A stretch of DNA of 64,000 bases from Alisma plantago-aquatica (taxonomy: Eukaryota; Streptophyta; Magnoliopsida; Alismatales; Alismataceae). The position numbers were made by a program, and so were the translations under genes. Positions 22,581-35,532 of this stretch are shown here, one piece after another. The notes under the pieces are model-generated. The model did not search any database, was not told where the DNA came from, and saw only the letters and a list, made by a program, of their open reading frames with translations. Position 1 is the first letter of the stretch, and each line of letters starts with the position of its first letter. The stretch covers positions 470,573,879 through 470,637,878 of the forward strand of contig OY856413.1 of NCBI GenBank assembly GCA_963693085.1, read 5' to 3'.

Positions 22581-25459
22581 TGTCACACCCTGATCTCACA
22601 CTAACCACAAACCATGAGATTAGGGCGCAACAGGATGGGATTTACACATAAACCAACCACTCGTCATTTTTTTTAAAAAACGTATTAAGACATTAAAGAT
22701 AACCAGATTTATGTTGTAAACAAAAACTAAACAAACTGCAGAAGCATTCCTATTAAACTGACAGAAGGTACAAAGCAAAGTCTACATCATATGACATTGT
22801 TTAACATAAGTAAAGCATAACAGTTAATTTACATCATTATACACATTCCACATACACACTCTCTCTCACCCACGCCATGTCCCAAGGACCGAGGGGAAAG
22901 GACTAAGAGACCTCTAACTAGACTAACTACAAACCTTTTATAACTAGGCGTTAGGATGAAATGACCCTTCCGATTCCTGATGCTGATGCTGACCTGAAAA
23001 TGTTTTGAGTAGAGGTATGAGCCTACTCGCTCAGTGAATAGCATTTCATTTAGCTATCACTAAACAACTCATCAGGTTTATAGATTTAAATAAAACATAA
23101 ATACAGTACTAAGCAGGGCAGTTCTAATAACATAACAGATTTGCAGAATATAATCACATTTCCATGCATTAACAGATAATTTGAACAGATAAACAGATAT
23201 AAAGAAATAGCACAAAAGTTCGAATACTTTAATTTACTGTGATCCTATATGAGTACCAATTTATATTATTATTAAGCCCTAATCATATACAGTGTACTCT
23301 GCATATGAAGATCCGTAGCAAGTTCATGCTACGATCCCACCGTACAAGACTTAGCGACACACCCGAGAAATGCTAAGTCTGACGCCAGCCCTGTTCTGCT
23401 ACAGGACCCCAGGCTCCACGGCCTCAATGCACAACCACGTGTGCTGCACAACCACGTGTGCTCCAGACTCCTCCTGACAAACCTGAGTACACAGGCGGAG
23501 AGTCTCACCGGGTTACCTCTGTGACACAAGCACGGATGATGTTGAATAACCCCCATTTTCCTCCAGTGCCACCGTGACTCCGCACGCGTTGTTGTTGGAC
23601 ACTGCCTCTATGTCCTCGTGTCTCCATGACTCCGCACGGATAATGTTGCAACACGAGTTTCACCCCTAAGAAGCAGATCTGTCAAAGGGGTTCTACGGTG
23701 TTAGGGCACCTAAGTCTATTAACTGATTAACATATAACCATTTAAACAGGAAAATCACATCTACTGATTTTATATCAGATCACAATACACTGTCATTCTA
23801 AACTGACAGAGCAATATATTTTAAATCCTTGTAATTTCTGAGAAATTCTCATACCATGCATTCAGACAAATTAGAAATGCATAAATAACCCAACTTATTT
23901 CAATTTGGCACATACATAGCGAATTTACGCAATTGAACATCTTATTGCACAAATTAAAGAAATTTACTTCACATACGAGAATCATACTCAATATTTGTCA
24001 ATTCTCTAAAATTCTCGAAAAACGTGCACATTAATCCAAATCTTGGTTTGTGCATCACTTAACTCAATTAAGAGTTAATTACATTTCACAATATAATTTA
24101 ATAACAATACTTGAGAATTTCTGGTAATATTTCAGAGAAATGTGTCATTTCATGTAAATATCAATTTACACATATTAACGTCAAAAGATATATGCAATTA
24201 GGGTTTTCATGCATATTTTATTTATTCATATCTACTTTGAAATCGTACATCTGATAATTTATCAGAAATCTTCATTGTTTGGGTTCATACCCAAATTATA
24301 CCATTTTCAGACATGAATTTCTAATTTCTAATTTCAACATTCAAATGAGCAATTTAGGTTCCAATGAACCATATAAATCTACCGACTCAATCCACACTGA
24401 TCAATTGCTAAATTTAATCATATAACAGCGTCTAGAAGCAATTTATGAAATAAAAAGTCGGGTGACGCCAAACGCTGTTATCAGCGAAATTCGCACACAT
24501 AACTGGAAATATTCAAACGCCTGAGTTTATTAATGATAAATAAATGAAACCCCACTCACAGTGATTTGGACTGTCCGGATTCGTCCGGAGATGCGTCCAG
24601 GGCCTGATTCCGGGCAAATTGGATCGTCTTCTTCCTTGGTATTAGTTGGTTTACTGTTCCTTTGCAAGGTGCTTCACACACACAGCCAGAAGGTTGGCGG
24701 AGAGGCTCAATTGATGGCTGAACTTGCTGCGAATCTAACTAAGCTTCCAATTCGAGCTCCAAATAGCAAACCGCTACTGCTGGGCGCCCCAAAAACCTTC
24801 CCCAAGCTGCTGCAAATCACAGCTTGCTGCTACCGTAGCAGCTTGCTACTTCAGCTGGCCGCCTAAGCAGCAAAACGGCTGCTTGCCAAAGGAGAAAGGG
24901 GAAGAGGAAAGGAAGAGGAAGGAGAAAAGAAGAAGGGAAGAAGAAGAAACAGACTGCTGAAAAAAAAAACGGAGCCAACTGCTCCAGCCGATCGATCGCC
25001 TGCTGATCGCCACTGCGGGCCGCAGTGCACCGCCAAAGAAACGAGGAAGGAGATAAGTAAGAAAGGAAAAGAAAAGAAAAAGGATCCTTTATAAGTAAAA
25101 ACTTTGGAAAAATTGCTAAATTGACCCCAGAAACTGAAAATCCTTATAACTTTTTCCTCGGAGGTCCAATCAGCATGATTTCTTTTGCATCTTTTCAAGA
25201 ATGAGGCCCACTACACTCCCAAGGCATGAAAACATGCTAATCACACTGTTTTACTGATTCAAAATTCCAATTGCATCCAATTATTACTTTACTCAAATTA
25301 ATCATCTTAATTATGCACTAATTAATCTTATGTGCTTGATTCAACTAAATCAAGTTAATGATGCACTAACCATCACATGAGCACATAAGTTTGATCAAAT
25401 AACTTTAATTAGGCTCAAATCATACTGCTTACCAATAGGCTTTAAAACGGGTCATAACA
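22581..25459 (-). repeat. 3' LTR of element E (2879 bp)
   Basis: On the minus strand it runs TGTTATGACCC to GGTGTGACA. It is longer than the 5' LTR because it keeps two blocks (about 24711-24773 and 24795-25010) missing there. Confidence 0.95.
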
Positions 25460-25473
25460 ATCTCCCTCCCTTA
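25460..25473 (-). other. Polypurine tract of element E
   Basis: On the minus strand AAGGGAGGGAGATT abuts the TG start of the 3' LTR. It is the primer for plus-strand DNA synthesis. Confidence 0.85.
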
Positions 25474-25495
25474 TAAGAATTTCGTCCCGAAATTC

Positions 25496-28400
25496 CTAAA
25501 AGAGAAAAGGAAACTTGTTACGCATCTCAGATTCAGGCTCCCACGTAGCTTCCTCTAGGTTATGATTCCTCCACAAAACTTTTACTAAAGGTATCTCGCG
25601 ATTCTTAAGTTTCTTGATCCTCTGATCAACTATCTGAACTGGTCCTTCAACATAGGACACATCTGATCTGAGCTGTGCAGGTTCTGGGTCAACTATTTTT
25701 TCCGTACCAGGGTAACATTTCTTAAGCATAGACACATGAAACACATCATGAAGATTTGCCAACTCAGACGGCAAATCCAACTTGTAAGCTACAGGTCCAA
25801 TCCTCTCAACAATAGGATATGGGCCCATGTACCTAGGGGTCAACTTACCCCTCTTGCCAAACCTTAACACTCCCTTCCACGGTGAAACCTTCAGATAAAC
25901 CTCGTCACCAACCTCAAACTCAAGAGGTCGACGTCGTCTCTCTGCATAACTTTTCTGTCTGTCCTGAGCAGCTTTCAACTGCTCCCTGATCACAGATATC
26001 TTCTCTGTAGTCATATCGACTATCTCAGGTCCAAGAATTTCTTTGTCGCCAACCTCGTACCAACAAACTGGTGATCTACACTTTCTGCCATATAGAGCTT
26101 GATATGGGGCCATTCCAAGACTAGAATGGTAGTTGTTGTTATATGCAAACTCCATCAGACTTAAGTGTTCTTCCCAGTTACCTATGAACTGCAGAACGCA
26201 TGCTCTCAGCATGTCTTCAAGAGTCTGAATGGTCCTCTCAGATTGACCATCTGTCTGCGGGTGAAACGCTGTACTAAACCTCAGCTTTGTGCCCAACGCA
26301 CGATGTAACTGATTCCAGAATCTGGATGTAAACTTAGGATCTCTGTCAGAAATAATGGAAACTGGAATCCCATGTAATCTGATTACCTCATCCACATAAA
26401 TCTTGGCCAGCTTTGGAACATCAAAGGTTGACTTGACAGGGAGAAAGTGAGCAGACTTAGTTAGTCTATCCACAATCACCCATATCGAGTCTGAACCCCT
26501 AGGCGTCCTGGGTAACCCTACCACAAAGTCCATCGTGATGTGTTCCCATTTCCATTCAGGTATAGGAAGCGACTGCAAGGTACCAGCAGGTTTTTGATGC
26601 TCGACTTTAACCTGATGACACAGTCCACATCTAGCCACGTACTCAGCCACATCTCTCTTCATGCCAGACCACCAGTACAGCTCTTTGAGGTTCCTGTACA
26701 TCTTTGTGTTACCTGGATGCATAGCATACATAGAAGCATGCGCTTCTTCAAGAATCTGTGCTTTCAGCTCACTGTTCCCAGGTACACACAACCTATCATG
26801 AAGATATAACACACCATCGTCAGAAAACCTGAATTCTGACCTTTTACCTTCCGACATATCCTGCATAACCTGCCACAACTCGTCATCATTCTGTTGCAAC
26901 TCCTTAATCTGTTCATAGAAAGTAGGTTTGACCTGCATCCGAGCAATCAACCCACTCTGTCCAGACACATCCAAGTCTAAGTTCAACTTTCGCATATCTA
27001 CAAGCAAGTCTCTCTTGAAACATGCCATAGAAAATGCATCAGCTGTTGAACTTGACTTTCTACTCAAGGCATCTGCCACAACATTCGCTTTACCAGGATG
27101 GTAATCGATTGTCACATCATAGTCTTTGATCAGCTCAAGCCATCTGCGTTGTCTCAAATTCAAATCCTTCTGAGTGAAGATATACTTCAAACTCTTATGG
27201 TCTGTAAACACCTGACATGTCTCACCATACAGGTACTGACGCCATGTCTTAAGAGCATGAACTATAGCAGCTAATTCTAGATCATGAGTAGGGTAGTTCT
27301 CTTCGTTCTTCTTAAGCTGTCTAGATGCATAGGCCACAACCTTGCCTTCTTGCATCAACACACAGCCTAAACCCCTCCTGGAAGCATCGCAGAACACTGT
27401 ATAACCTTTATCTGCCTCGGGCAAAACCAACACTGGCGTTGTGGTCAACTTTTTCTTCAAGATCTGAAAACTTTTCTCACAGTTATCAGACCAAACAAAC
27501 GGTGCATTCTTCCTCGTCAAACGTGTCAAGGGTGATGCTAGCACACTGAAGTTCTGTATAAACCTTCTGTAATAGCCTGCTAAACCCAAGAAACTTCTGA
27601 TCTCAGTAGGAGTCTTAGGTTGTTCCCACTGAAGCACATAATCAACTTTCTTAGGATCAACGCTAACTCCATCTCTCGAGATAACATGTCCAAGAAATGC
27701 TACCTCAGCCAACCAGAACTCACACTTGCTAAACTTAGCATATAGTTGGTGTTGCCTCAACAACTGCAACACTACTCTCAGGTGTTGCTCATGTTGTACA
27801 TCATCTGTGGAGTAGATCAGGATATCATCTATAAAGACTACAATAAACTGATCTAGGAACGGTTTGAAAATCCGATTCATCATATCCATAAAGGCTGCTG
27901 GGGCATTGGTCAGCCCAAATGACATGACCAAAAACTCATAATGCCCATACCTGGTTCTGAAAGCTGTCTTGGGAATATCAAAAGCCTTTATTCTGAGCTG
28001 ATGATATCCAGATCTCAAATCTATCTTAGAGAAGATTGTCGCTCCACGCAACTGATCAAACAGATCGTCTATTCTCGGCAAAGGGTACTTGTTCTTAATA
28101 GTGATCTTGTTCAGTTGCCTGTAATCTATACAGAGACGCATGGTACCATCCTTTTTCTTAACAAACAGGACTGGAGCACCCCACGGCGAAGAACTGGGTC
28201 TGATGAAACCCTTATCCAGCAACTCCTGCAGCTGCACCTTGAGTTCCTTCAACTCTGCAGGTGCCATTCTATAAGCTGGCAGTGCCACTGGATGACTACC
28301 TGGATATACCTGAATCTCAAAATCAATGTCTCTGACAGGAGGTAAGCCTGGCAACTCTTCTGGAAAAACATCAGAAAACTCACTAACTACCGGCACATCA

Positions 28401-29674
28401 TAAACACTGGCGGTGCTCTTTTCTGCTCTAGTGTCAACCACATGAGCAACGAACGCTTCACATCCTTTCTGTAGCATCTTATCAGCTACAACAGCTGATA
28501 TTATGCACGTAGGTAGAACTTTCCTGTCTCCAGTAAAGACACAAGAAAATTCACCTAGTTGAAAGGTAGCTTCCTTTTTCCAACAATCGAGTTGCACTCG
28601 ATATGTTTCAAGACAATCCATACCCAAGATGACTTGAAAAGTATTGACATCCAAGGGTATGAGATTAGCAGCAAAGGTGTAACCTCCAAAAGATAATAAA
28701 CATCCGGGACAGAACTCAGTCAGAACCGTTGGTCCACCTAGTGGAACCCTCAACACTAACTCATCTACCAACCCTTGAGTTAACAAATTAAGTTCACCAA
28801 CTAAAGAACGTCGTATGAAAGAGTGAGTAGCACCCGGATCTATCAAAACTGAAACTGGTATACTATTAAACAAAAGCATCTCTCCTGTAACGACTTGTGA
28901 AGAGATTATACCTTCCTGAGGTGTCAAAGAAAAGAAACGTGCTGAAGCTCTCCCTCTGCCACGCTGTCCTCTCTGACCACTCCTGCCACTGGATACTCCA
29001 CCACCTCTGGAACCAGAAGCCATAGAAGAACTGGGTCCTTCAGCTGGAGGTTGTCTCTGAACATCATAAAACTGAGACTGAGAAGCTTGTGATGCTGCTG
29101 GTTGAAGCTGAGGACAAAACTTCTTTATATGTCCTATCTGCCCACAAGCATAACAACCTGGACCCCAACACTGTCCAGTATGTGGCCTTCCACATTTGTC
29201 ACATGGCGGTATCTCTTGCCTCTGAGGGCCTGTCACTGACATTGACGACCCAGAAGACTGTCCACTAGTGGCACTGCCCCATCTCCCTGGGTAGTATCTC
29301 CCTCTGCCTCTAGAAGAAGAAACATCCTCAGATCTCTGTCTACTGAAACAGCTAAAGCCACGCCCGAGTTTAGAAAAGAAACCTCTACCTCCACCTCTGT
29401 ATCCACTACTGGACTGTCCTCTACTGAAATCTGCAGATCTTTTCTTAGACTCAGGCACCTTGTCAGCATTCACAGATTCCTCAACCTGTCTAGCAGCCTC
29501 AACAAACTCACCAAAGTTCTCCCTGTTCCTTTTACTAATAGCAGAAACTGTATGCCGAATTTCTGGCCTTAGCCCTTCCTGAAACCTTCTGCATCTTTCT
29601 AAGTTGTCAGGAACAAGCTGCGGACAGAAGTTTGCTAATCGGGTGAAAAGCGCTTCATACTCTGTAACTGTCAT
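25496..29674 (-). CDS. Gag C-terminus and Pol polyprotein of Tekay-type chromovirus
   Basis: This 1392-residue open frame would replicate and integrate the element. In order: the end of the Gag capsid region (1-70); a Gly/Arg/Ser-rich linker; a Cys-rich motif [12 protein letters not shown] (158-169) and a CX2CX4HX4C zinc knuckle (174-187); an aspartic protease with DPGATHS (279-285), where Pro replaces the usual Ser/Thr of the D-S/T-G triad; reverse transcriptase with FIDD (614-617); RNase H with CDAS (762) and ADALSR (867); integrase with HHCC zinc finger (H979, H986, C1016, C1019) and D1049-D1110-E1146 (D-D-35-E); a GPY/F module (1284-1299); and a chromodomain (1345-1390). The ATG at 29674 is probably not a real start. 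The frame continues upstream through one TAG into gag, so natural translation would begin in gag. No other interruption is seen. Confidence 0.95.
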   Translation of the reverse strand: MTVTEYEALFTRLANFCPQLVPDNLERCRRFQEGLRPEIRHTVSAISKRNRENFGEFVEAARQVEESVNADKVPESKKRSADFSRGQSSSGYRGGGRGFFSKLGRGFSCFSRQRSEDVSSSRGRGRYYPGRWGSATSGQSSGSSMSVTGPQRQEIPPCDKCGRPHTGQCWGPGCYACGQIGHIKKFCPQLQPAASQASQSQFYDVQRQPPAEGPSSSMASGSRGGGVSSGRSGQRGQRGRGRASARFFSLTPQEGIISSQVVTGEMLLFNSIPVSVLIDPGATHSFIRRSLVGELNLLTQGLVDELVLRVPLGGPTVLTEFCPGCLLSFGGYTFAANLIPLDVNTFQVILGMDCLETYRVQLDCWKKEATFQLGEFSCVFTGDRKVLPTCIISAVVADKMLQKGCEAFVAHVVDTRAEKSTASVYDVPVVSEFSDVFPEELPGLPPVRDIDFEIQVYPGSHPVALPAYRMAPAELKELKVQLQELLDKGFIRPSSSPWGAPVLFVKKKDGTMRLCIDYRQLNKITIKNKYPLPRIDDLFDQLRGATIFSKIDLRSGYHQLRIKAFDIPKTAFRTRYGHYEFLVMSFGLTNAPAAFMDMMNRIFKPFLDQFIVVFIDDILIYSTDDVQHEQHLRVVLQLLRQHQLYAKFSKCEFWLAEVAFLGHVISRDGVSVDPKKVDYVLQWEQPKTPTEIRSFLGLAGYYRRFIQNFSVLASPLTRLTRKNAPFVWSDNCEKSFQILKKKLTTTPVLVLPEADKGYTVFCDASRRGLGCVLMQEGKVVAYASRQLKKNEENYPTHDLELAAIVHALKTWRQYLYGETCQVFTDHKSLKYIFTQKDLNLRQRRWLELIKDYDVTIDYHPGKANVVADALSRKSSSTADAFSMACFKRDLLVDMRKLNLDLDVSGQSGLIARMQVKPTFYEQIKELQQNDDELWQVMQDMSEGKRSEFRFSDDGVLYLHDRLCVPGNSELKAQILEEAHASMYAMHPGNTKMYRNLKELYWWSGMKRDVAEYVARCGLCHQVKVEHQKPAGTLQSLPIPEWKWEHITMDFVVGLPRTPRGSDSIWVIVDRLTKSAHFLPVKSTFDVPKLAKIYVDEVIRLHGIPVSIISDRDPKFTSRFWNQLHRALGTKLRFSTAFHPQTDGQSERTIQTLEDMLRACVLQFIGNWEEHLSLMEFAYNNNYHSSLGMAPYQALYGRKCRSPVCWYEVGDKEILGPEIVDMTTEKISVIREQLKAAQDRQKSYAERRRRPLEFEVGDEVYLKVSPWKGVLRFGKRGKLTPRYMGPYPIVERIGPVAYKLDLPSELANLHDVFHVSMLKKCYPGTEKIVDPEPAQLRSDVSYVEGPVQIVDQRIKKLKNREIPLVKVLWRNHNLEEATWEPESEMRNKFPFLF

Positions 29675-29680
29675 GTTCCC

Positions 29681-30187
29681 CTACTTGATATTCTGTAACT
29701 GCCTGATTTTCTCATTAAGAAAAGTGGGTGGATAGAATTTGAGATGAAACTCCTCAGAAAAATCCTGCCAGGAAAGCTCTGTACCTCTCCTCTTTTCTTC
29801 CACACCACGCCACCACAACTCTGCATCGCCTGTCAAAAGGTAGACTGCATGATTAATCTTTTTCTCTTCTGAAAGCTCCATCAGGCGAAAGACCTTCTCT
29901 ATCTGTCTCAACCACTCATCAGCCTCTGCTGGATCTGTAGTGCCACTAAACTCTGTGTCGCCAAGCTTCTTTACAAGCTCATATGATCGCATCAGATCCT
30001 TACTGCTGGTAGAAGTAGAAGCTCGCCTATCAGCCTTGTACCTCTCTTTGGTCTCCAGAAACATCCTATACATCCGGGATGCTTCATCCACGTGGTCGCC
30101 ACCACCTGGACCCAAGTACAGAGGATCAGGGCCAACATGACTCTCGGCCTGATCATCACAATCAAAGCCTCTTCCTGCCATCTGCAA
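29681..30187 (-). CDS. Gag N-terminal part of element E, ended by TAG
   Basis: This 168-residue frame is the N-terminal part of Gag, the capsid precursor that packages element RNA. Residues 70-168 match the retrotransposon Gag domain: LGDTEFSGTTDPAEADEWL, then the VYLLTGDAELWW core. It ends at a TAG (29681-29683) in the same frame as the downstream polyprotein, just two codons before that frame's first ATG. The position normally encodes Gln in an R/K-Q-G motif. The stop is therefore either a recent CAG>TAG change (a CHG methylation site) or a readthrough stop. Related elements usually have one continuous gag-pol frame. Confidence 0.9.
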   Translation of the reverse strand: MQMAGRGFDCDDQAESHVGPDPLYLGPGGGDHVDEASRMYRMFLETKERYKADRRASTSTSSKDLMRSYELVKKLGDTEFSGTTDPAEADEWLRQIEKVFRLMELSEEKKINHAVYLLTGDAELWWRGVEEKRRGTELSWQDFSEEFHLKFYPPTFLNEKIRQLQNIK

Positions 30188-30309
30188 TGATATAACAGAA
30201 TATTTCCTGTTAGAAAACTACAGATAGAAGAAAGACACATAAACCTTAATCCTATTGGTCTCTTATCGTCCCCTGACCTGGACTCTGAGTAACTATGTAC
30301 TCAACCTAG

Positions 30310-30321
30310 GCTCTGATACCA
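30310..30321 (-). other. Primer binding site, initiator tRNA-Met, element E
   Basis: On the minus strand TGGTATCAGAGC begins 3 bases after the 5' LTR. It is complementary to the 3' end of plant initiator tRNA-Met and primes minus-strand DNA synthesis. Confidence 0.93.
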
Positions 30322-30324
30322 AGT

Positions 30325-32939
30325 TGTCACACCCCGATCTCACACTAACCACAAACCATGAGATTAGGGCGCAACAGGATGGGATTTACACATAAACCAA
30401 CCACTCGTCATTTTTTTTAAAAAAACGTATTAAGACATTAAAGATAACCAGATTTATGTTGTAAACAAAAACTAAACAAACTGCAGAAGCATTCCTATTA
30501 AACTGACAGAAGGTACAAAGCAAAGTCTACAACATATTACATTGTTTAACATAAGTAAAGCATAACAGTTAATTTACATCATTATACACATTCCACATAC
30601 ACACTCTCTCTCACCCACGCCATGTCCCAAGGACCGAGGGGAAAGGACTAAGAGACCTCTAACTAGACTAACTACAAACCTTTTATAACTAGGCGTTAGG
30701 ATGAAATGACCCTTCCGATTCCTGATGCTGATGCTGACCTGAAAATGTTTTGAGTAGAGGTATGAGCCTACTCGCTCAGTGAATAGCATTTCATTTAGCT
30801 ATCACTAAACAACTCATCAGGTTTATAGATTTAAATAAAACATAAATACAGTACTAAGCAGGGCAGTTCTAATAACATAACAGATTTGCATAATATAATC
30901 ACATTTCCATGCATTAACAGATAATTTGAACAGATAAACAGATATAAAGAAATAGCACAAAAGTTCGAATACTTTAATTTACTGTGATCCTATATGAGTA
31001 CCAATTTATATTATTATTAAGCCCTAATCATATACAGTGTACTCTGCATATGAAGATCCGTAGCAAGTTCATGCTACGATCCCACCGTACAAGACTTAGC
31101 GACACACCCGAGAAATGCTAAGTCTGACGCCAGCCCTGTTCTGCTACAGGACCCCAGGCTCCACGGCCTCAATGCACAACCACGTGTGCTGCACAACCAC
31201 GTGTGCTCCAGACTCCTCCTGACAAACCTGAGTACACAGGCGGAGAGTCTCACCGGGTTACCTCCGTGACACAAGCACGGATGATGTTGAATAACCCCCA
31301 TTTTCCTCCAGTGCCACCGTGACTCCGCACGCGTTGTTGTTGGATACTGCCTCTATGTCCTCGTGTCTCTATGACTCCGCACGGATAATGTTGCAACACG
31401 AGTTTCACCCCTAAGAAGCAGATCTGTCAAAGGGGTTCTACGGTGTTAGGGCACCTAAGTCTATTAACTGATTAACATATAACCATTTAAACATGAAAAT
31501 CACATCTACTGATTTTATATCAGATCACAATACACTGTCATTCTAAACTAACAGAGCAATATATTTTAAATCCTTGTAATTTCTGAGAAATTCTCATACC
31601 ATGCATTCAGACAAATTAGAAATGTATAAATAACCCAACTTATTTCAATTTGGCACATACATAGCGAATATACGCAATTGAACATCTTATTGCACAAATT
31701 AAAGAAATTTACTTCACATACGAGAATCATACTCAATATTTGTCAATTCTCTAAAATTCTCGAAAAACGTGCACATTAATCCAAATCTTGGTTTGTGCAT
31801 CACTTAACTCAATTAAGAGTTAATTACATTTCACAATATAATTTAATAACAATACTTGAGAATTTCTGGTAATATTTCAGAGAAATGTGCCATTTCATGT
31901 AAATATCAATTTACACATATTAACGTCAAAAGATATATGCAATTAGGGTTTTCATGCATATTTTATTTATTCATATCTACTTTGAAATCGTACATCTGAT
32001 AATTTATCAGAAATCTTCATTGTTTGGGTTCATACCCAAATTATACCATTTTCAGACATGAATTTCTAATTTCAACATTCAAATGAGCAATTTAGGTTCC
32101 AATGAACCATATAAATCTACCGACTCAATCCACACTGATCAATTGCTAAATTTAATCATATAACAGCGTCTAGAAGCAATTTATGAAATAAAAAGTCGGG
32201 CGACGCCAAACGCTGCCCGACGCCTGATAACGCCTGTTATTAGCGAAATTCGCGCACATAACTGGAAATATTCAAACGCCTGAGTTTATTAATGATAAAT
32301 AAATGAAACCCCACTCACAGCGATTTGGACTGTCCGGATTCGTCCGGAGATGCGTCCAGGGCCTGATTCCGGGCAAATTTGATCGTCTTCTTCTTTGGTA
32401 TTAGTTGGTTTACTGTTCCTTTGCAAGGTGCTTCCCGCACACAGCCAGAAGGTTGGCGGAGAGGCTCTACTGCTGGGCGCCCCAAACACTGCTTGCGGGC
32501 CGCAGTGCACCGCCAAAGAAACGAGGAAGGAGATAAGTAAGAAAGGAAAAGAAAAGAAAAAGGATCCTTTATAAGTAAAAACTTTGGAAAAATTGCTAAA
32601 TTGACCCCAGAAACTGAAAATCCTTATAACTTTTTCCTCGGAGGTCCAATCAGCATGATTTCTTTTGCATCTTTTCAAGAATGAGGCCCACTACACTCCC
32701 AAGGCATGAAAACATGCTAATCACACTGTTTTACTGATTCAAAATTCCAATTGCATCCAATTATTACTTTACTCAAATTAATCATCTTAATTATGCACTA
32801 ATTAATCTTATGTGCTTGATTCAACTAAATCAAGTTAATGATGCACTAACCATCACATGAGCACATAAGTTTGATCAAATAACTTTAATTATGCTCAAAT
32901 CATACTGCTTACCAATAGGCTTTAAAACGGGTCATAACA
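30325..32939 (-). repeat. 5' LTR of element E (2615 bp)
   Basis: Near-identical to 22581-25459 but lacks two blocks totalling about 280 bases and has about 20 extra bases near 32215-32238. The deleted blocks flank a retained core TACTGCTGGGCGCCCCAAA. Confidence 0.95.
32568..32575 (-). promoter_or_regulatory. Putative TATA box of element E 5' LTR
   Basis: CTTATAAA on the minus strand, about 365 bases from the LTR start, followed by a purine/pyrimidine-biased tract. It is conserved at 25088-25095 in the other LTR. This placement implies a short U3 and a very long R-U5; not proven. Confidence 0.4.
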
Positions 32940-32944
32940 ATGAT

Positions 32945-35505
32945 GGACCAAATATGTCTATTTTTTCACTTGAATGTGGTCTGATCCCTTGAATGTGGTC
33001 TGAATGCGTCGTTGAGCTTCATTGAGCCCCAAATAAATTAATATGTCATTATTTAACTCATCCACCATTATACCAAATAAATGAAAATGATTTACCTTGA
33101 ATGATTGCTTGAATATCATGTCCAACATAGCATGTTCAGCATTACGATTGTGTTGTAAATACTTTCTCTATTAATAAATAGGTCATTATTTAACTACTCT
33201 ACCTAACTGTCTTCACTGCTTGTTATCCCTAGACTATTACCATATGATTTGCAAAAATTATACTGCACGTACATCCCCAATATCAATTTGATTTTAACCA
33301 ACATACCTGTAAAATGTCATGACTTACCTCCTATACCTGTAAAATGTCATGACTTACCTGTTGTTTATGTAAAATGATTTTATCCGTGTTTTATTTGATG
33401 TGAGGACCTCATTCTTTACATAATATGGCACTGTAATGTCATATAAGATATTTAGCATTTATTGTGGGTTTTTTTTAAACAGACTAGAACATCCATGTAT
33501 GACCTCTTTAGTAGTATTAAAATCCATACACAACTTACCTATATTGATATGTCTGATAGAAGGATATTTCTTATAGTACCATAATGACTGTTATTTTTTA
33601 TTAGAATCATTAATGTTGATGTAAGTCATCAAATCCTATTATGATATTCCATGTTTTAATATGATATTATTTGTCTCCTGTAACAAACTGTCAAAAATTT
33701 TTGATATCCCTATGATATTAGCAATTGAATTTATGCCCAAAAAATACTACACATAATAGCAAAGAAACAACTACCATTATATCAAATAAATTAAAATTAT
33801 TTCGTTTGATTGATTGCTTCAAGATCATGTACAACATACCCTATTCAGCAATACAATTATGTTGTGAATACTTTCTCTATTAATAAATAGGTCAACATAC
33901 CTTAATGTGGTATGTATAACCTTATAGTACCCTAATACATTTTATTTATTATTAGAATCAATTCTGCTGCTGTTAATCATCAAACCTAATTATGAGATCT
34001 CTAGTTTTCCCAGGGCATTTTTTCTCTCTAATAAGGAACTATCAAAATTGCTTACGTTTGATTGATTGCTTCAAGATCATGTCCATCGTACTCTGTTCAT
34101 CAATCAAATTGTGTTGTGAATAATTTCTCTATTACTAAATAGATCAATAATTTACTCCTCCACCTATCTGTCCTCATTGCTTGTTATCCCTACTATATTA
34201 CCTTTCGATTGGCAAAAATTATCCTGCACCTACATCTATAACAAAAAATTGGATGTGTGAATGTCACTGTCATATGTGAGTATTTAATAGCTACACCCAT
34301 ATGTCTTCACTGTCTATTATCAATGTTATATTACATACAACTATTACCTACCTATATTGCTATGTCAGATAGTAGTATGCTTACCCTAATGACTTTTATT
34401 TTTTATTAGCAGAAAAACACCTACCATTGTACAATTATGTTGTGAATACTTTCTCTGTTAATAAATAGGTTAATATTTGACTGATTCCACCTATATGTCA
34501 TCAATATTTGTTTACCAAAACACATGACCTTTACACCTACCCTAATGGCTGTTATTTTTTATTAACTAATTGTCTAGGATGGGAACAAATATGTCTCATG
34601 TTTCTCTTTAATGTGGTCTTTATACGACGTTACGCTTCAACATATACCTTCCCTGTTATTTGCTTAATTGAATTCATGCCACATCATTGATTTGAACTTG
34701 GATATGATTTTGTACTGGACTAAAAACAATTTCTATATGATGGAACAAAATATCAGTGTTGTTTCCCTTGGTTGTTGTTTGAATGCCACATTCTTCTTCA
34801 TCGAATGGTTTCTTTGTTATTTTCTTAATTGCATATATGCAATCTCATTCCAATATCATAGAATTGATATTGATTATAATAACAAACTATTAATTAGTCT
34901 TAATGTGGAACAAACTACTTATTGGTCTTAATGTGGAACAAACTACTTATATGGAGCAGAATATGTGTCATCTTTCCCCTTAATGTGGTCTATATGACCT
35001 TATATACCCTAATCAATGTTATTTATTATTAGAATAAATTCTGCTGTTGTTAATCATCAAACCTTATTATGAGATTGTCATTTTTAGGGAAATTTTTCCC
35101 TCTAATAATGAACTATCAAAATTGCTGGATATTAGCAATATGATTATGTTGTAAATACTTTCTTTGTTAAATAATAGGTCAATATTTGACTCCTTCACCT
35201 ATCTGACATCAGTGCTTGTTATCCTAATCTCTTATCTTTTGATTGGAAAAAATTATACAACACCTAAAACTATAACCAAAAATAGAAGTGAATTTCATTG
35301 TCATAAGTATTTTTAACCATCTATTCCAACATAGTCCTCCAATTTATCCAACATACTATGTAATATAATTTTCCAACAAACAGAAAACATAATGCCTTAT
35401 GACAACTATAATAGACTACTTCAAAACAAGTTATTGTTGTCTAAACTGCACAAACAGACCCATACTAGGTTGGTATAAAGGTTTCGTTTAAACACCCTGA
35501 CTATA
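32945..35505 (+). repeat. AT-rich internal repeats of the PIF element
   Basis: Diverged copies of a block containing TGTTGTGAATACTTTCTCTA followed by TTAATAAATAGGTCA occur near 33150, 33860, 34105, 34435 and 35145. Several are followed by a TGCTTGTTATCC and GGCAAAAATTAT segment. A near-perfect 30-base tandem copy lies at 34905-34950, and ATGTCATGACTTACCT is repeated at about 33317 and 33345. No DDE transposase motif was found. Confidence 0.65.
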
Positions 35506-35532
35506 GTGATCTATTGCAGTTTTATTGGTACT

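Larger units (their letters stand above)
22581..32939 (-). mobile_element. Element E: Tekay/Del-type chromovirus (Ty3/gypsy), near-intact
   Basis: A 10.36 kb retrotransposon on the minus strand with LTRs at 22581-25459 and 30325-32939, a primer site for initiator tRNA-Met, a polypurine tract, and gag-pol. A perfect 5-bp TSD, ATGAT, lies at 22576-22580 and 32940-32944. The domain order Gag, zinc knuckle, protease, RT, RNase H, integrase, chromodomain identifies a chromovirus. The long LTRs and the C-terminal chromodomain ending shortly after [10 protein letters not shown] fit the Tekay/Del clade. The LTRs differ at only about 20 positions by eye over 2.5 kb, so the insertion is young. One in-frame TAG separates gag from the rest. 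It sits inside the PIF element and is therefore younger than it. Confidence 0.95.

Noticed and set aside
24863..25198. 111-codon minus-strand frame in the element E LTR (also 32289-32678)
   Set aside because: It overlaps the putative promoter and purine-rich tract; the version in the other LTR has a different N-terminal half because of the block deletions.
22581..32939. Element E considered as an endogenous plant virus
   Set aside because: The full chromovirus domain order, the LTR/PBS/PPT structure and the absence of an envelope or movement protein make it a standard Ty3/gypsy retrotransposon.
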